A DNA stretch of 64,000 nucleotides from Arthrinium phaeospermum (taxonomy: Eukaryota; Ascomycota; Sordariomycetes; Amphisphaeriales; Apiosporaceae), in the NCBI GenBank assembly GCA_006503535.1, contig QYRS01000002.1, positions 1,922,001 through 1,986,000 on the forward strand, read 5' to 3'. The notes beneath the pieces are model-generated. The model was not told where the DNA came from. It worked only from the letters and a program-made list of their open reading frames with translations, and ran no database searches. A program made the position numbers and the translations under genes. Of this stretch, positions 40,652 through 52,010 are shown one piece after another (the first letter of the stretch is position 1; the number at the start of each line of letters is the position of its first letter).

Positions 40652-42130
40652 GATGCTCTCAGGCATCCAGCTTAAGTTGGCAGCAGCTTGGTGGTTGGGA
40701 GGCGTAAAGAAGGACCAACAAGGCTGCCAGCGGTCATGCTGGTGTGATCGAAAAGGTACGTAAACAGGCTGGGTCTTGAACGAAGGAAAAGGGAATGCGT
40801 AATTACCCGAAGAGAAACGAAGCAGACACGACAAATCACGTCAGACCAGCCATTACGAAGGGTGTGACCCGTCGTCGGCTCCTCCTTCCTCTTATACGGG
40901 ATAGTACTGCTGTGACACGTGCTGCGGCCGACACGGGATACTAAGGCGTCGTGCTCGCGACTTGCGACGAACTGGGTCACATTCAACCTACGATTGGCCC
41001 CGGTCCAGCGACATTCCGTATCGGGCACTTCCGTGCCAAGGTGGTAGTCGGCGTCGTGATGAGCAATATCTTGCCTCGGTTGCGAGAGTGGAAAGGGGGT
41101 TCTAGACCTGGCCATGGAAGTTTCCGAGTTCGGCTTGGATTCCTAGCCTTGCGCTTCCCGCATTAGCTTGGTCAGTGCTGTACGGAGTGTTTATGGAGGA
41201 GCATCGAGACACGCAACGAGCATGTTACTCGACGATGTCATGAACCCAGAGATGGAGCCAAAATAACAGATCCGATGTGTTCCCAGGGGGAATAGACGAT
41301 CCAGCGATCGTATCCAACTCCCGCAGATCGAGACAGAAGCCCGAAAACGGCTTCCAGCATGGCATCCAGAAACGCGGGTTATGCTATCCGATATTACATC
41401 ACCTCCGTCATGTTCTACCGCACCTGCTCGGCAGTTGCGCTTTCGTATGCGAACGAACCCGTTTCATCTGAAGAACGATCCGCCAGGCCCAGGACCTGGC
41501 TGTGAACGGACATGAAGGGTTCCTGTCGTTCGGAAACGTAAAACTTGCGCCGGGGCCCCGGGGGCTGGATGATGTTCATCCGAGCTTTGGGCATCCACTT
41601 GAGACTCGTTCCCATCCCCTAGCTCGAATCCTTTTCTCTCGTCCGAAGATGAGGACAAGGGCCGCATGCGTTATTCGTATGGGGCTTAGTACCAGCCTCG
41701 CCAGCTGAGTCGAGGCTGTGTTCGGGATCGGAACAGTCGGCGAAGTCGGAATATCGTAATTGATGCAAGTTACGTAGGTGATGCTGCGGTCGACCCGGCT
41801 CCCGGGTCATCGACACGATGAATCTGTGTATAAAGGCATTTACCGCGCGGCTCCCCGCAATCCTATACTCTCTTGGAATCGCCAACGACATCAGGACTTG
41901 GTGAAGTTAGCTTCAATAGAATATCCACTACCTTGGATACTTTAGATATTCGAGTTGCTCCCCCTTTTCACCCCTGGAATCCATTTTATATCGAGTCTTT
42001 CGCTCACCCATCCCGAGGTCTCTCAAAGCTTTGCATCGGCCTGTCTATCAACCCATTCCCCTAACGACTACTCCAACCCCGGACTGGAAACTCCTAGTCG
42101 CATCATCCCAATAACACGTCACTAAGAAAA
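40652..42130. promoter_or_regulatory. divergent promoter region, cupredoxin / HsbA-like gene
   Basis: 1.48 kb between divergent starts. Short ORFs on both strands have no motif. The last 120 bp are CT-rich and probably the leader of the HsbA-like gene. Confidence 0.5.
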
Positions 42131-42945
42131 ATGCATTTCTACATCACAACATTTGCCGTCGTTGCATACCTGGCAGCACAGTCTGATGCCAGCGCCCTAC
42201 CATCACACGCCAACAGCATACGAGGAGCCGCCGCCGCCCCCGAGGGTGGAGCCCAGGACATCATCGCCAAGATCGGCGCCGTCAGCGACGGTTTGGACGG
42301 CTGGGCGGGCGCCATCAACAACTACAAGATCGGGTATTTGTCCCTGGTACCGGCCGACAAGGCGGAGAAGGCGACCGAGGCCGCTCTCGACGACGCCGCC
42401 ACCTCCGTCAAGAAGACGAAGCCGCTCAAGGACAAGGAGAACTCCGCGGTGGCGGGCCAGGTCGCGGCCATGCTGCCGAAGGTCAAGACCGTTGCCGGGG
42501 CGCTGAAGGAGAAGGTAAGCCGCCGACATCCGGCCGGTAGAACTGGCAAGTTGGACATGTGCTAATCCGTGTTGCTGATTAGGCCCCCATCATGATGAAG
42601 GAAGGCGTCGGCGGCAAGGTGGTCGAGGACGCGGCCGGCGTCCAGAACAAGATGGACCAGCTGTTTGCGTCACTGCAGGTGGTCATGACGGTGCAGACGC
42701 AGCCAGGGCTCCGCAAGGCCATGGTGGGCGTCGATAAGGTCCTGAGCCAGACGCAGGCGACCTTCTCGGGCGGCAAGATGACCAGTGCTGCGCTGACGAA
42801 CCAAGGGCTCGCGACGACGAACCAGACAGCCAAGGCGTCGCAAACAGCTCCCATCAGCGATGGCGTATCGTGGAGGCGAGGGTGGTGCGGGATCACGGTG
42901 GTCTGGACTATTGCCGCAGTCGTTGGACTGGTGGCAGTTGTTTGA
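42131..42945 (+). CDS. HsbA/Mp1-like cell-wall protein, probable GPI anchor
   Basis: Exons 42131..42514 and 42583..42945, 747 nt, 248 aa. A signal peptide (MHFYITTFAVVAYLAAQSDASA) is followed by an alpha-helical core like the hydrophobic-surface-binding protein A / galactomannoprotein family: IIAKIGAVSDGLDGWAGAINNY, LDDAATSVKKTKPL, then VVEDAAGVQNKMDQLFASLQ. The C-terminus is hydrophobic (ITVVWTIAAVVGLVAVV) after a polar Ser/Arg stretch, as in GPI-anchored proteins. Such proteins sit at the cell surface and bind hydrophobic surfaces or lipids. The family match is by composition and pattern, not a sharp motif. Confidence 0.7.
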
Positions 42946-43094
42946 AAATATTTCCTTTTTGCTCTTCTACAGATTTGATCAATATACAATGCCTACTTGC
43001 TAGACTACTGCAACCCCCCAAGATGCTACACCGACGCCAAACACTCTGATATCGCGGAAAGGAAATTATTCGTACACGCATCTAATTTACACGA

Positions 43095-43822
43095 TCAAGC
43101 CCCGCGGACCCAACCTGCCACCTCCAGCATCCAGACCCAGCCGAGTACGAGGGGCGCCAGCGCCAGGAGCACCCACCACAGCTCGACAGTGAGCTGCAGG
43201 CGCAACCACTTCCCCCAACGGCGCTGGAGCTGCGGTCGGTGCGCGCATGAGGCCGTGCTGAAGACAAGGCAGCCGAGACCCGGGCGGGACTCGCATTCCA
43301 TGTGTTCTCGGCGGCGCTGCATGAGCAATCTGTCATTCAGAGTAAGTAAATGTGTGTGCATTCGAGTAGACGATCCTGTTTCTGCCCCATGCTTCAAACG
43401 GGGGCATGGATAACGGAAAGGGGGGAGGGGGGAAATGAAGGTAAGGTTTCGGTAGTTACGTACGGGACGCTGCCCCTGCAGAACTTCAAGTCGCTGCCCA
43501 GGTCGCAGCGCTTGTCGTTGGGGCACTCGAGGTGGAGCATGCGGCGCTGGACGAGCCATTCGACCTTGAGCCGGACGCCGGTGTTGACCAGGGAGTAGAA
43601 GTAGCGGCAGGTGTGCTTGAGGGAAAGCGCGTCCGGGTAGATGAGCTGTTGGGCGATGAGGTGGTGGATCTCGGGCGGCAACGTGGCTAGGCTCGCCGCA
43701 GCAGCAGCAGCACCGCCGCCGCGGCTGGTGCTAGCATCATCATCACCTTCCGGTCTCGACAGCAGCTGCTTCGACGACGACGACGACAACACCACATCGG
43801 TCGACTTGCGTCCCCTAAGCAT
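43095..43822 (-). CDS. F-box protein with C-terminal membrane segment
   Basis: complement(43095..43316, 43460..43822), 585 nt, 194 aa. A Ser/Ala-rich N-terminus (polySer and polyAla) precedes an F-box-like unit: LATLPPEIHHLIAQQLIYPDALSLKHTCRYFYSLV. Then come basic/Cys blocks (RRMLHLECPNDKRCDLGSDLKFCRGSVPY, RRREHMECESRPGLGCLVF) seen in related fungal F-box proteins. The donor TAC|GTAACT at 43459 keeps the conserved frame; the GTACGT alternative would not. Exon 2 ends with a strongly hydrophobic stretch (VELWWVLLALAPLVLGWVWM), predicted to be one transmembrane helix near the C-terminus. F-box proteins recruit substrates to SCF ubiquitin ligases. The target is unknown. Confidence 0.77.
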
Positions 43823-45042
43823 TTCCGATAAGGCGGCGGTGGGTGGGGTTGGCGAGAATGGATCTGATGGTTGTCGGATGAGAGCTTCGGCTGTTGCTAA
43901 TCCGTGGGTGGGTGCGTGATGCGGGTATTCTCGCCAATTGGAAAGGGGGTAAAAGGGTCGACACTACAAGAGAAATAAAGACAAGAACCAACAATTTTAC
44001 ACAGTGCAATGATTGAAAGCTGAAATGAATTGAACAAACAGAGAGATGGGATCACGGAACGGCGATGATATTGTACATGTATGTATATTAAACGGCTGCC
44101 TGTCTTCGTATTGTGCTGGCTAAGATGTAACTTAGGTTGCCAGATAAAACATCAAGCCGGAATGGGGCTGTGGTTTCAGCGGCAGCTTCAGCACCCTCCA
44201 GAGCACCGGAATATGTACCTACCAGAGCTCTTTAGCGGAGTGGGGGGGAACAACGGTTCGTTGGCTGCTGGGCAGTTGGTGGTTGGGGCGGCGCGTCCAG
44301 TCTGGTGCAAAGCTAGCTCCAGGCACCGAGATAAAGTGACCAACGGGACTCGGGCCTGGCGCCTAGGCCTAGCCCAGATGTACCTCAATTGAGCATGTAC
44401 CAAGCAAGCGGTGCAGCGGGAATTATAACCAATTGAACGACCTGACTCTGCCAACTGCCAAAGGCCCATGGTGATTATCGTGTGTGAGGCAGAGTTCAAT
44501 GAGTAACTGCTCTGGAAGTTATCGTAATTTACGATGTCCATCGACATTTGAATTTATATTGATATCCGTCCAGTTATGTACGTATGTTGGAGCAAAACTG
44601 GCAGGTACGACGGGAGGCAGGAGGGTCTTTAGCACTGCCTGAACCAATGCCAACGTTCCCAACCATCAATACGTCGTATATCAATTGATCATTGCATCCT
44701 GTCCCTATACGAAGATCGAGACCATGCAGGTGTTTCCAATATGTCGCATCTCGTGGTAAAAAGCACGTGATTTCGTGATTTCGCGATTTCGCGTGGCAGC
44801 GTGGTCTTCGCCACACCGCGTCGCTGTGATTTGGAGAAACAGTGAAGATGCCAGACGTGAATGGCCAACGCCGCCCGATCTCCGCTACTGCTGCCTTCAA
44901 TTGACGGGGTCTAGTCGATTCATCATGACTTGGGACCATCTCTTCGACGGCTCGACCATTCTTGCATCATAGATATTCCATCGCGCCAACCCACCCGAGT
45001 CGTATCTTTAACAAAGAAAACCCCAGCTAATCGCACCTCAAA
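43823..45042. promoter_or_regulatory. divergent promoter region, F-box / EXO5
   Basis: 1.22 kb between divergent starts. An octamer repeat lies at 44767-44790 (listed separately). No gene supported. Confidence 0.5.
44767..44790 (+). repeat. octamer tandem repeat
   Basis: Three contiguous 8-bp units: GTGATTTC, GTGATTTC, GCGATTTC. It lies about 250 bp upstream of EXO5. Possibly a protein-binding site or simply a slippage repeat. Confidence 0.8.
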
Positions 45043-46677
45043 ATGTCGGCCGTTATCCCATCTTCGGAAAGCGACTACGGGTCTGATTTTTCGCTGGAAG
45101 AAGAGAACCTCGTCATTGAACTTCTCGACGGTATTCAACCCATTCGAATTGAAACTCAAGCTACATCCAAACCAATTCAGCAACCGACGGTCGGCATAGC
45201 TACCCCCCTGCTGCCCGAGAAACGAACTTGCGATGATGCATCATTCCAGGATGCGAGTGACCGTCGGCCGGCTTCAATGGGCCAGGCACGGACTCCCGCC
45301 TCGATGCGGGCCAACGCATCGCGCGCTGCCCTCCATGAAAGCTGGCAAATGGCGTCCATGCCGCTGGACGGCATCGACTACCCGGATCGTAAGTCGCATT
45401 CTTCTGTGCCGTCATTTCTGACTGATTATTAGCGTCTAGTGAGTCGCGCCTTGTCGGACTTGCAACCGCCACAAAGTGCAGCACCAGCTGCAAATGAGCC
45501 TGCCGATGATAATCTCAGGCAAACCCAATCGCCTGTGGAGCGCTTCCGTTCCTTCCCCAGGAGGCCCCTAACCGTGACAGATTTGTCGTCTGGGGCATGG
45601 TGTGAACTGCAATATTGGTATACACTGACCACACTACCTGGTGGTCGGAAGACCCGGACCGCCGCCATGCGCGGTGGCACCAAAGTCCACCAAACCTTGG
45701 AGGACCAGGTGCACACCACCGTCCAGGTCCAGATCACGTCCAAAGAGGAAGCTTTTGCCTTGCGCTTATGGAATATCATACAAGGGCTAAGAACTCTGCG
45801 GGACACTGGGTTCACCCGCGAGCTAGAGGTTTGGGGAATTGTGAACGGGCATTTTGTCAACGGTGTCATCGACGAAATCAGCTACACGAACCCCAACGCC
45901 GAGTTTGGGCAAGACTTGGGCTCCCAAGACCAGAATGCCCAGCAGTCATCCATCAAGACCTACTTTGAATCGAGTCAACGCCAGGTCTACCTGACTGATG
46001 TCAAGACTAGAGGTGCAGCCACCTTACCATCAGGTGCTGCAGTCCGCCCAGCCAAGGTTCAACTCTTCCTCTACCATCGGCTCCTCTCCGACATGGCTGC
46101 TGCCAAGTTGGACTTTACTACAGTCTTTAAGCGTTATGGCCTACGAGCCGAAGTGCGCTTTTCAGACGCGTTCATGGCGGAGATTGGGAGTCTGCATGAC
46201 GAGGTCTTCTACGATGCTGATTCCGACGTGGAGAGCACTGCTTCGCAAGGCAATCCACCCGGCTCAGCATCTGGCCCACAGGGTCGATATCCGGACTCCT
46301 CACCCAGTCTCGAGCCTACGATGACTCCGTCACCAGATCTGATCAGATATAGAACGCTGCGACAGATTGTTCCCTTGCTGCAATCCGAGTTGCACAACAC
46401 CTTCCCCCAAGGTCGCAAGTCGATGGGCGATGTGCTGTCTGTTCAATATCGCCACCGTAGCGACGGCCACATCATTGGCAATCAGGTCTTCCCAGTGGAT
46501 TCCGACGCGTTAGACAAGTATCTCGACTACAACCTGGCATGGTGGCAAGGCCAGAGAGAGCCAGATGGCGTCGCAATAGAGGAGGCCTACAAGTGCCGAA
46601 CATGCGAATTTGCCGAATCCTGTCAATGGAGGAAAGACAAGGAAGCGGAATTCCTGAGTTCGCGTTCCTCGAAATAA
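45043..46677 (+). CDS. EXO5: exonuclease V (Dem1/EXO5)
   Basis: Exons 45043..45388 and 45440..46677, 1584 nt, 527 aa. EXO5 is a PD-(D/E)xK single-strand DNA exonuclease holding a 4Fe-4S cluster; yeast Dem1 acts in mitochondria, human EXO5 in the nucleus. Seen here: the entry motif LTVTDLSSGAWCELQYWYTL with Cys170, GGTKVHQTLEDQV, FVNGVIDEI with the acidic residue, TDVKTRG (the DxK part), PAKVQLFLYHRLL and the C-terminal trio Cys501, Cys504 and Cys510 (YKCRTCEFAESC). Four cysteines match the cluster. The 51-nt intron uses the acceptor CTAG at 45439, the only nearby choice that keeps the frame. No clear mitochondrial presequence is visible at the acidic N-terminus. Confidence 0.92.
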
Positions 46678-48486
46678 AATAATCCTCAATATTCTTATGT
46701 AATATCCAACGGCTTGATTCTTTTCTAGGAACTCGGACATCGGGTTTATTTCCACTCAAGTTTGAGGCTGGGTAGCTGAGGCATCGCGTTTCTGCAAGAT
46801 CTTGGAGCTGATTCCAGTATCGTTGCTTTTTGTTGGTGCTGGGCATGTCAATGTCGATCAAGCACTGAAGCATTAGCTGTGGCGTCTGTGGCCTACCTCG
46901 AGCTGTCATTTACCATACGCTCACCCTTTCTTCCCCATGCCAACAACAAGGGCTCGCATAGGACATCATCTCGCAACTATGTCCGTACACAGACGAAGCC
47001 TGCCCGGCAATGTCGCGGTCGTCCCTGGGTGTCATTGGCATCGTCTTTGCGTATCTGGTTGCCAGGGGGGTTTTCTCCGGGCAATGGCGTTCAGCCCAGG
47101 AAATGACTCCTTTCTGCTCATGTCAGATGACGGATCCGTGGTCGCACGAGGTCGCACCTGGCGTCGCGCCGTCCATCAATGGCGTTGCCATTATGCATCA
47201 CGGTCGGCCCGTGTCCAGCGCCTCGACAGAGCTTCGAATTGAGGGCACGTCTTTTGTGAGTCCACGAATCTGGCGGCGCCCGTCAAGGGAGGAGGAGGGT
47301 TGAGGGGTTATTTGTGGTATTTAATTGCTGTCTGGACCGGGAGTCCGGGCGTGCAGAAGGGCGTGGGCTGTGGTTGCTGGTCGGGGAGGAGCCAATCGGT
47401 TCCCATTTCAAGAACCCCAGGCCGCTGGGTCCCTCCCTGAACATCTTCCCCGCCACGGCATTCCCCTAATCTCAATTGCGTGCACGCAGACCGTTGCGTC
47501 TTCTGCGGTGCCCCATCGTTTTGTAGAGCGCATCAACATCAAACCTGTTAGCGGCAGTAGCGGCAGCTCCCCTATACGGACTAGCCGATTCATTTCCAGT
47601 GATTGATGGAATCTGGGTTCTGTATCCAGCTCGCCAACTCACTTTCCACCTCGGCCAATCTAACAGTTTATGTAGGGTCCATTGGAGGACCTGCCCGCCG
47701 CCCTACAGTAAGTACATGCCATCTCGCTGCATGAAACAGCCGCCCCAGACCCCATCGGCGACGGAAGAAGCCGTGTACACAGCAATTCCCTGGCCGTTCG
47801 AAATTTGTTCTACGCGAGTTCTTTGCGGGTTCCATGGGCATTTTTGCGACGCTTAAAGCGGCTCTTGTGGATAGAGATGTCCGGGGAATGATGTGCATTG
47901 CATTTTATTTATCCCGAAGTGCGATCTCGCCTGCATGAAACAGCCGCTCCATGCCACACCGGCAGTTACTGCCCACGGAAAAAGCCATGGCAGTGCCTCC
48001 ACACATTCGACTAGACACGTTCTGCACCATGCTTATGCTTTCCAAAGTGGAACTCAAAACGAGGCGTTCTACTCGCTAATTGTCGTCAGTCCTCCACCAC
48101 TGCGAATGCAGCCATTTCCAGGGCAATGGACTGTTCTATTGATAGTCACCACAGAAGTCCCTGCGCATCATCTTGTTAGTACCACTAGGCATGACCGGCG
48201 CCGCCAAGTGGGATCCCTGATGCTTACTTGCCAGATCATGCCGCAAGCCATCAGAGTCCCCTGGGAGAGAGGGGGTTTCGTTGTTGCGAGTTGTTTCTTG
48301 CGCATGGGCTCTCCCTCATCTTTGCAATTGCTAAATATGTCGCGGGTGTCCAATCAAAACTTCAGTCTTGCTGGCTTCGGTTTTCTGAGCTTCCAATTCC
48401 TGTCCTGAGAATTTGGATCCCTACAGCAGGCATCTCCTTCTTCCCACTTTTGCTGCCCGGCCTTTGCTGGTCCAACAATCGAAAGC
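46678..48486. promoter_or_regulatory. long upstream region of the RGS-LOV gene
   Basis: 1.81 kb between EXO5 and the photoreceptor gene, both on +. It contains an imperfect direct repeat (47721-47988, listed separately). Overlapping short ORFs lack motifs. The length fits a regulated promoter or a long 5' leader. Confidence 0.5.
47721..47988 (+). repeat. imperfect direct repeat, copies about 200 bp apart
   Basis: Copy 1 is at about 47721-47775 and copy 2 at about 47924-47988. Both share ATCTCGC, then TGCATGAAACAGCCGC, then a CACCGG/CATCGG-like block and ACGGAAnAAGCC. Copy 2 has a short insertion in the middle. Confidence 0.75.
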
Positions 48487-50866
48487 ATGTCTCAAGCGCC
48501 CGACCAGATCACGCCTCTGTCACCGAAAGGGATGGGGGCCATGCACAGCGGACGACAGAATGCGTTTGCTCTCCCAAACATCAACTCGATGAATGCGATT
48601 CCGTCGGCCTCGAGAGTGCTCTCCCCACCCCCGACGCCCAGGAGTCCTATGCTCAGGCCAGACCGACTCTCGCTGCGGCTGAAGAGCAATTCCGGCATGA
48701 CCCTCCACACCAACGATAACGCTTTGAGCCAATACACCGACTACAACTGCTATGGCCGGTCACCAAGCGCGTTCGGTGGTTCCTCGCCTGGCCTACCCAG
48801 TCCGCCCACCGACAGATTCACGCAATCCGCGCAATCCGCCCGCTGCGCCAGTCCCTTCAGCCGAGATGGTCCCGGCAACCTGAGCGGCTTCACGTCCTGC
48901 CTTCCGTTCATGGACTTCCTGGGCCGGGACGTTTTCCAGATGGCGCTCGACAGTCCTGCCGTCATGCGTCAGCTGTTGCACTACTGCGAGAAGCAGGGGT
49001 GTGAGGAAAACGTCGAGTTCCTCATCAAGGTCAGTGGTTTACTCTTACCTTGCGACGCCTGGTTCTCTCCCGGCGTGCAATCGATTATTAACTTGGAAGG
49101 ACTAGATTCGCGAATATGCCCAAGCCACCAACGAGATGACTGTGGCATTGACAGGCATCTCGACTCAGTACACAGCTCTCGGTGCTACCAAACCGGTCAT
49201 GTTCCCTTCTACCGTTTCCAGGACATTAAACTCAGATATCAAGCGCATCGCCCATTCCACGATACCCGGCTTGGAAGCAGTCTTCTCGGATGCCCGGGCA
49301 CATATTGAAAACCGCCTGGCTACGGACGTCTTCCCGGGTTTTGTAAAGAACCAGCTTGTCCAGTGTACAGTGACTGCGCTCGAAACTGGGATGGCGGGGG
49401 CTTCATCGTCTCAGCTCGAGTACCCCGGACTCGGAACAAGCTTTTGCATGACCGATGCCATGGGCGCCGAAAACCCGATCCTCTGTGTTTCGGACCACTT
49501 CGTCTCCCTGACCGGCCACGCCCGTGCCGACGTTGTTGGTCAGAACTGCTCCCTGTTGCAAGGGCCGTTCACGGATATGGAGGCGTTAAGACGTATGCGT
49601 GTGGCCGTCCGCGAGGGACGGGAGACGGTCGAGCTGGTCCTCAACTTCCGGAAGAACGGCGAAGCTTTCTGGAACCTACTGTTCCTCTTGCCACTCAAAG
49701 ATCTGCAACGGGGGCAAATCCAGTACTGGCTCGGCGCCCAGGTAAACGTCTCGGAGAACCTGGACAGCCGCAAGGACCTCTTGCGCGCCCTCAACGCGGG
49801 GAGCCCGCCTGGGGGCGACCCGCTCGACACCTCGAGCTCGAGCGATAGGCATTCGACCGAGAACACGGCGCCGCCCGCGACGCAACAGGGCGCGGAGAGA
49901 GGCCGCAGGAACAGCAGCGTGAGAAATAGCAGCACTGGGCAGAAGTCCCGCCGCCTCTTCGACAGCTTCCGCCGGCGCGCCGCCTCCGCGACGGCATCCT
50001 CGGCCCCTCCGCTGCCCCTTGTCGACCCTTCGGAGCCGATGCCTGGTCAACAGAAGATGGCCAAGAACTCCCGCTTCGCGGCGCAGCGGTTCCAGCCGCG
50101 CGCCCAGGTTCACGTGTACCCCACCGCCTATTCGCACTACATGGTATTGCGCTACGTAGCATCCGATCCTATCCCTTCCCCAGGCGTGAACGGCTCGATT
50201 GGGCCTCTGCCAGGAAGCATGGACCCTCCATCGACCGCTTCTTCCCCCTCCCCGTTCGGGTCCAGCACCTCGTCGTCCTCCGGTTCGTCGTCCACCTCTG
50301 GCTCCATGCCATCGCACGGGGGCAAGAACGCCAAGAAGCACGGCCTCAAGCTGCCCGTGGCCTACTACAACGAGGCGGCCGTGGACCTGCTCTCGATCCG
50401 GGCGGACCCGACGGGCGCCGACATCTTCCACGTGCTGGCCGACAAGGCGCACTCGCCGACGGTGACGCGCTCGTTCAAGAGCACGGTGCGCGAGCGCCTG
50501 GCCGAGGGCCGCTCTACGACCATGAAGATCGTGCTCGACCGCGGCAGCGGCAGCCGGCCGGGCCTCCTGTCGAAGCGCCGGCGCAGCAGCACGGCGGCGC
50601 CGCGGACGTCGACGTCGACGAGCCCGCGCCAGTCGATGCAGCAGTTCGCGGGCGGGTACGCCACCGACCAGCCGCGGAGCTCCGAGTCGAGCGAGGCGAT
50701 GATGGCGCTCGCCGCCGAGAAGAAGAGCCAAGGGGCTGCTTCGGGCGCCGCGGCGGGCAAGGCGCCCAGGAACGAGAATTTGTACAGTCACTGGGTGCCG
50801 CTCAAGAACGCCATGGGGGTTACGGAGTGGGTCGTGCTGCTCCTTACGCCTATCCCTAACTCGTGA
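48487..50866 (+). CDS. RGS-LOV blue-light photoreceptor, BcLOV4 type
   Basis: Exons 48487..49029 and 49106..50866, 2304 nt, 767 aa. The N-terminus is disordered. An RGS domain lies at about 137-275 (SCLPFMDFLGRDVFQMALD, HYCEKQGCEENVEFLIKIRE). A LOV domain lies at about 290-405: NPILCVSDHFVSLTGHARAD, the flavin motif GQNCSLLQG with adduct-forming Cys329, the FMN-contact FRKNGEAFWN and QVNVSE. This order is that of the fungal RGS-LOV proteins, in which light drives binding to anionic membrane lipids. A basic amphipathic stretch (QKSRRLFDSFRRR, about 460-472) follows, as in BcLOV4. The C-terminal region (about 540-767) resembles a second PAS fold without a Cys. Usual motif residues Arg and Phe are Ser and Leu here. 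The single intron separates the two parts of the RGS domain. Confidence 0.88.
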
Positions 50867-52010
50867 GGACGATGGGCGGGATGAGAAACTACAAAAAAGA
50901 AAAACAAAAGAAAAGAAGAAAAAAAGAATACAAGAGAGGGAACCGCCCCGGGATCTAATACGAATATTAGACAACGTCTGCGGGGAAATACGGCGTTGGG
51001 ATTTGGACATGCACACTACACATATCAATACCCCTTTACGATTAATGACTTTGGTAATGAGTTTGGGACCTACGGGATCGGGCAATGGACATAATGCGAC
51101 GGATACGGACAGACTCGTCTGCCAGTCCTCCGGGATGGCTTTGTGTGGGAGGATAACGGGCTCCTGCTTATGATGCAATCCTAGAATAATATGTCACCAT
51201 ATCTTACATCTTTCTTTTGTTACGCTATAGTTGCGGTATTGTTCAGCGGCGGTAGCTGAGAATATGCGCGTGGTAGATATATACTCGTATGGAAAAGACG
51301 TACTTCACCATTCTGCATTTCGTTCTTGACTCGAGTGCCAAGTTTCAGCTGGGGTTTGTGTATTGCCAGCTGAGTGGCAGATATTAGTGGGATATGTTTC
51401 TTTTGATGTCTTTCCCTCCATCTCTCCTTTGGCGCGCTTATTTGTGGACAAGAACAAAAAGCTTTGCACTCGACTTCCAGGGTTAGGGTTATCACCAAAC
51501 CATACCCCAGGTCCTTAGCTGGGGGAGGGGGGGCTCAGGGGAATAGCTGGGGGAAGAGCCATTGTCCAGCCGCCGACGGGTTTCGGCGTTTACCGTAACG
51601 CCGACAGGGGCACATTTATCGCCGGCAGCATGCGTGCGTGCGGCACAGGCTGTTGTTGTGTTTTCTTGGTTGGGAGTCTTGGGGCCAACGGGCTGCTAAA
51701 CTTGTCTTGGGAGGGCCCGACCCCCCGGAACAGCGAGGATGGATCGGGGATCGGCGGGGGCGAAAATGGGCGAACCGGCCGACTGCAGGAATCTCTTGAC
51801 GTGGTATGATCGCAGGGCTTGGCAACGGATATTTAAACTTCGCTTTTCGGTTTCGCCCGACTGACTGTGTTCGTGTCTAAGGGTGTAATTAGTTGATTGG
51901 GATATTACACTGTACCTTTTGTCATCAATATATTCATCATTAATTTTGTAACGACGACTACGACGACGCCGATCACGAGATTCGGTTGTTTGTGGAAACG
52001 GAACAAAATA
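50867..52010. other. intergenic region
   Basis: 1.14 kb. It holds an A-rich stretch just after the RGS-LOV stop (50890-50940) and the promoter of the SDR gene. No gene supported. Confidence 0.5.

Noticed and set aside
49676..51178. 500-codon ORF antisense to the RGS-LOV gene
   Set aside because: Arg/Leu/Val-rich, no motif, overlaps conserved LOV coding sequence; a shadow of GC-rich codons.
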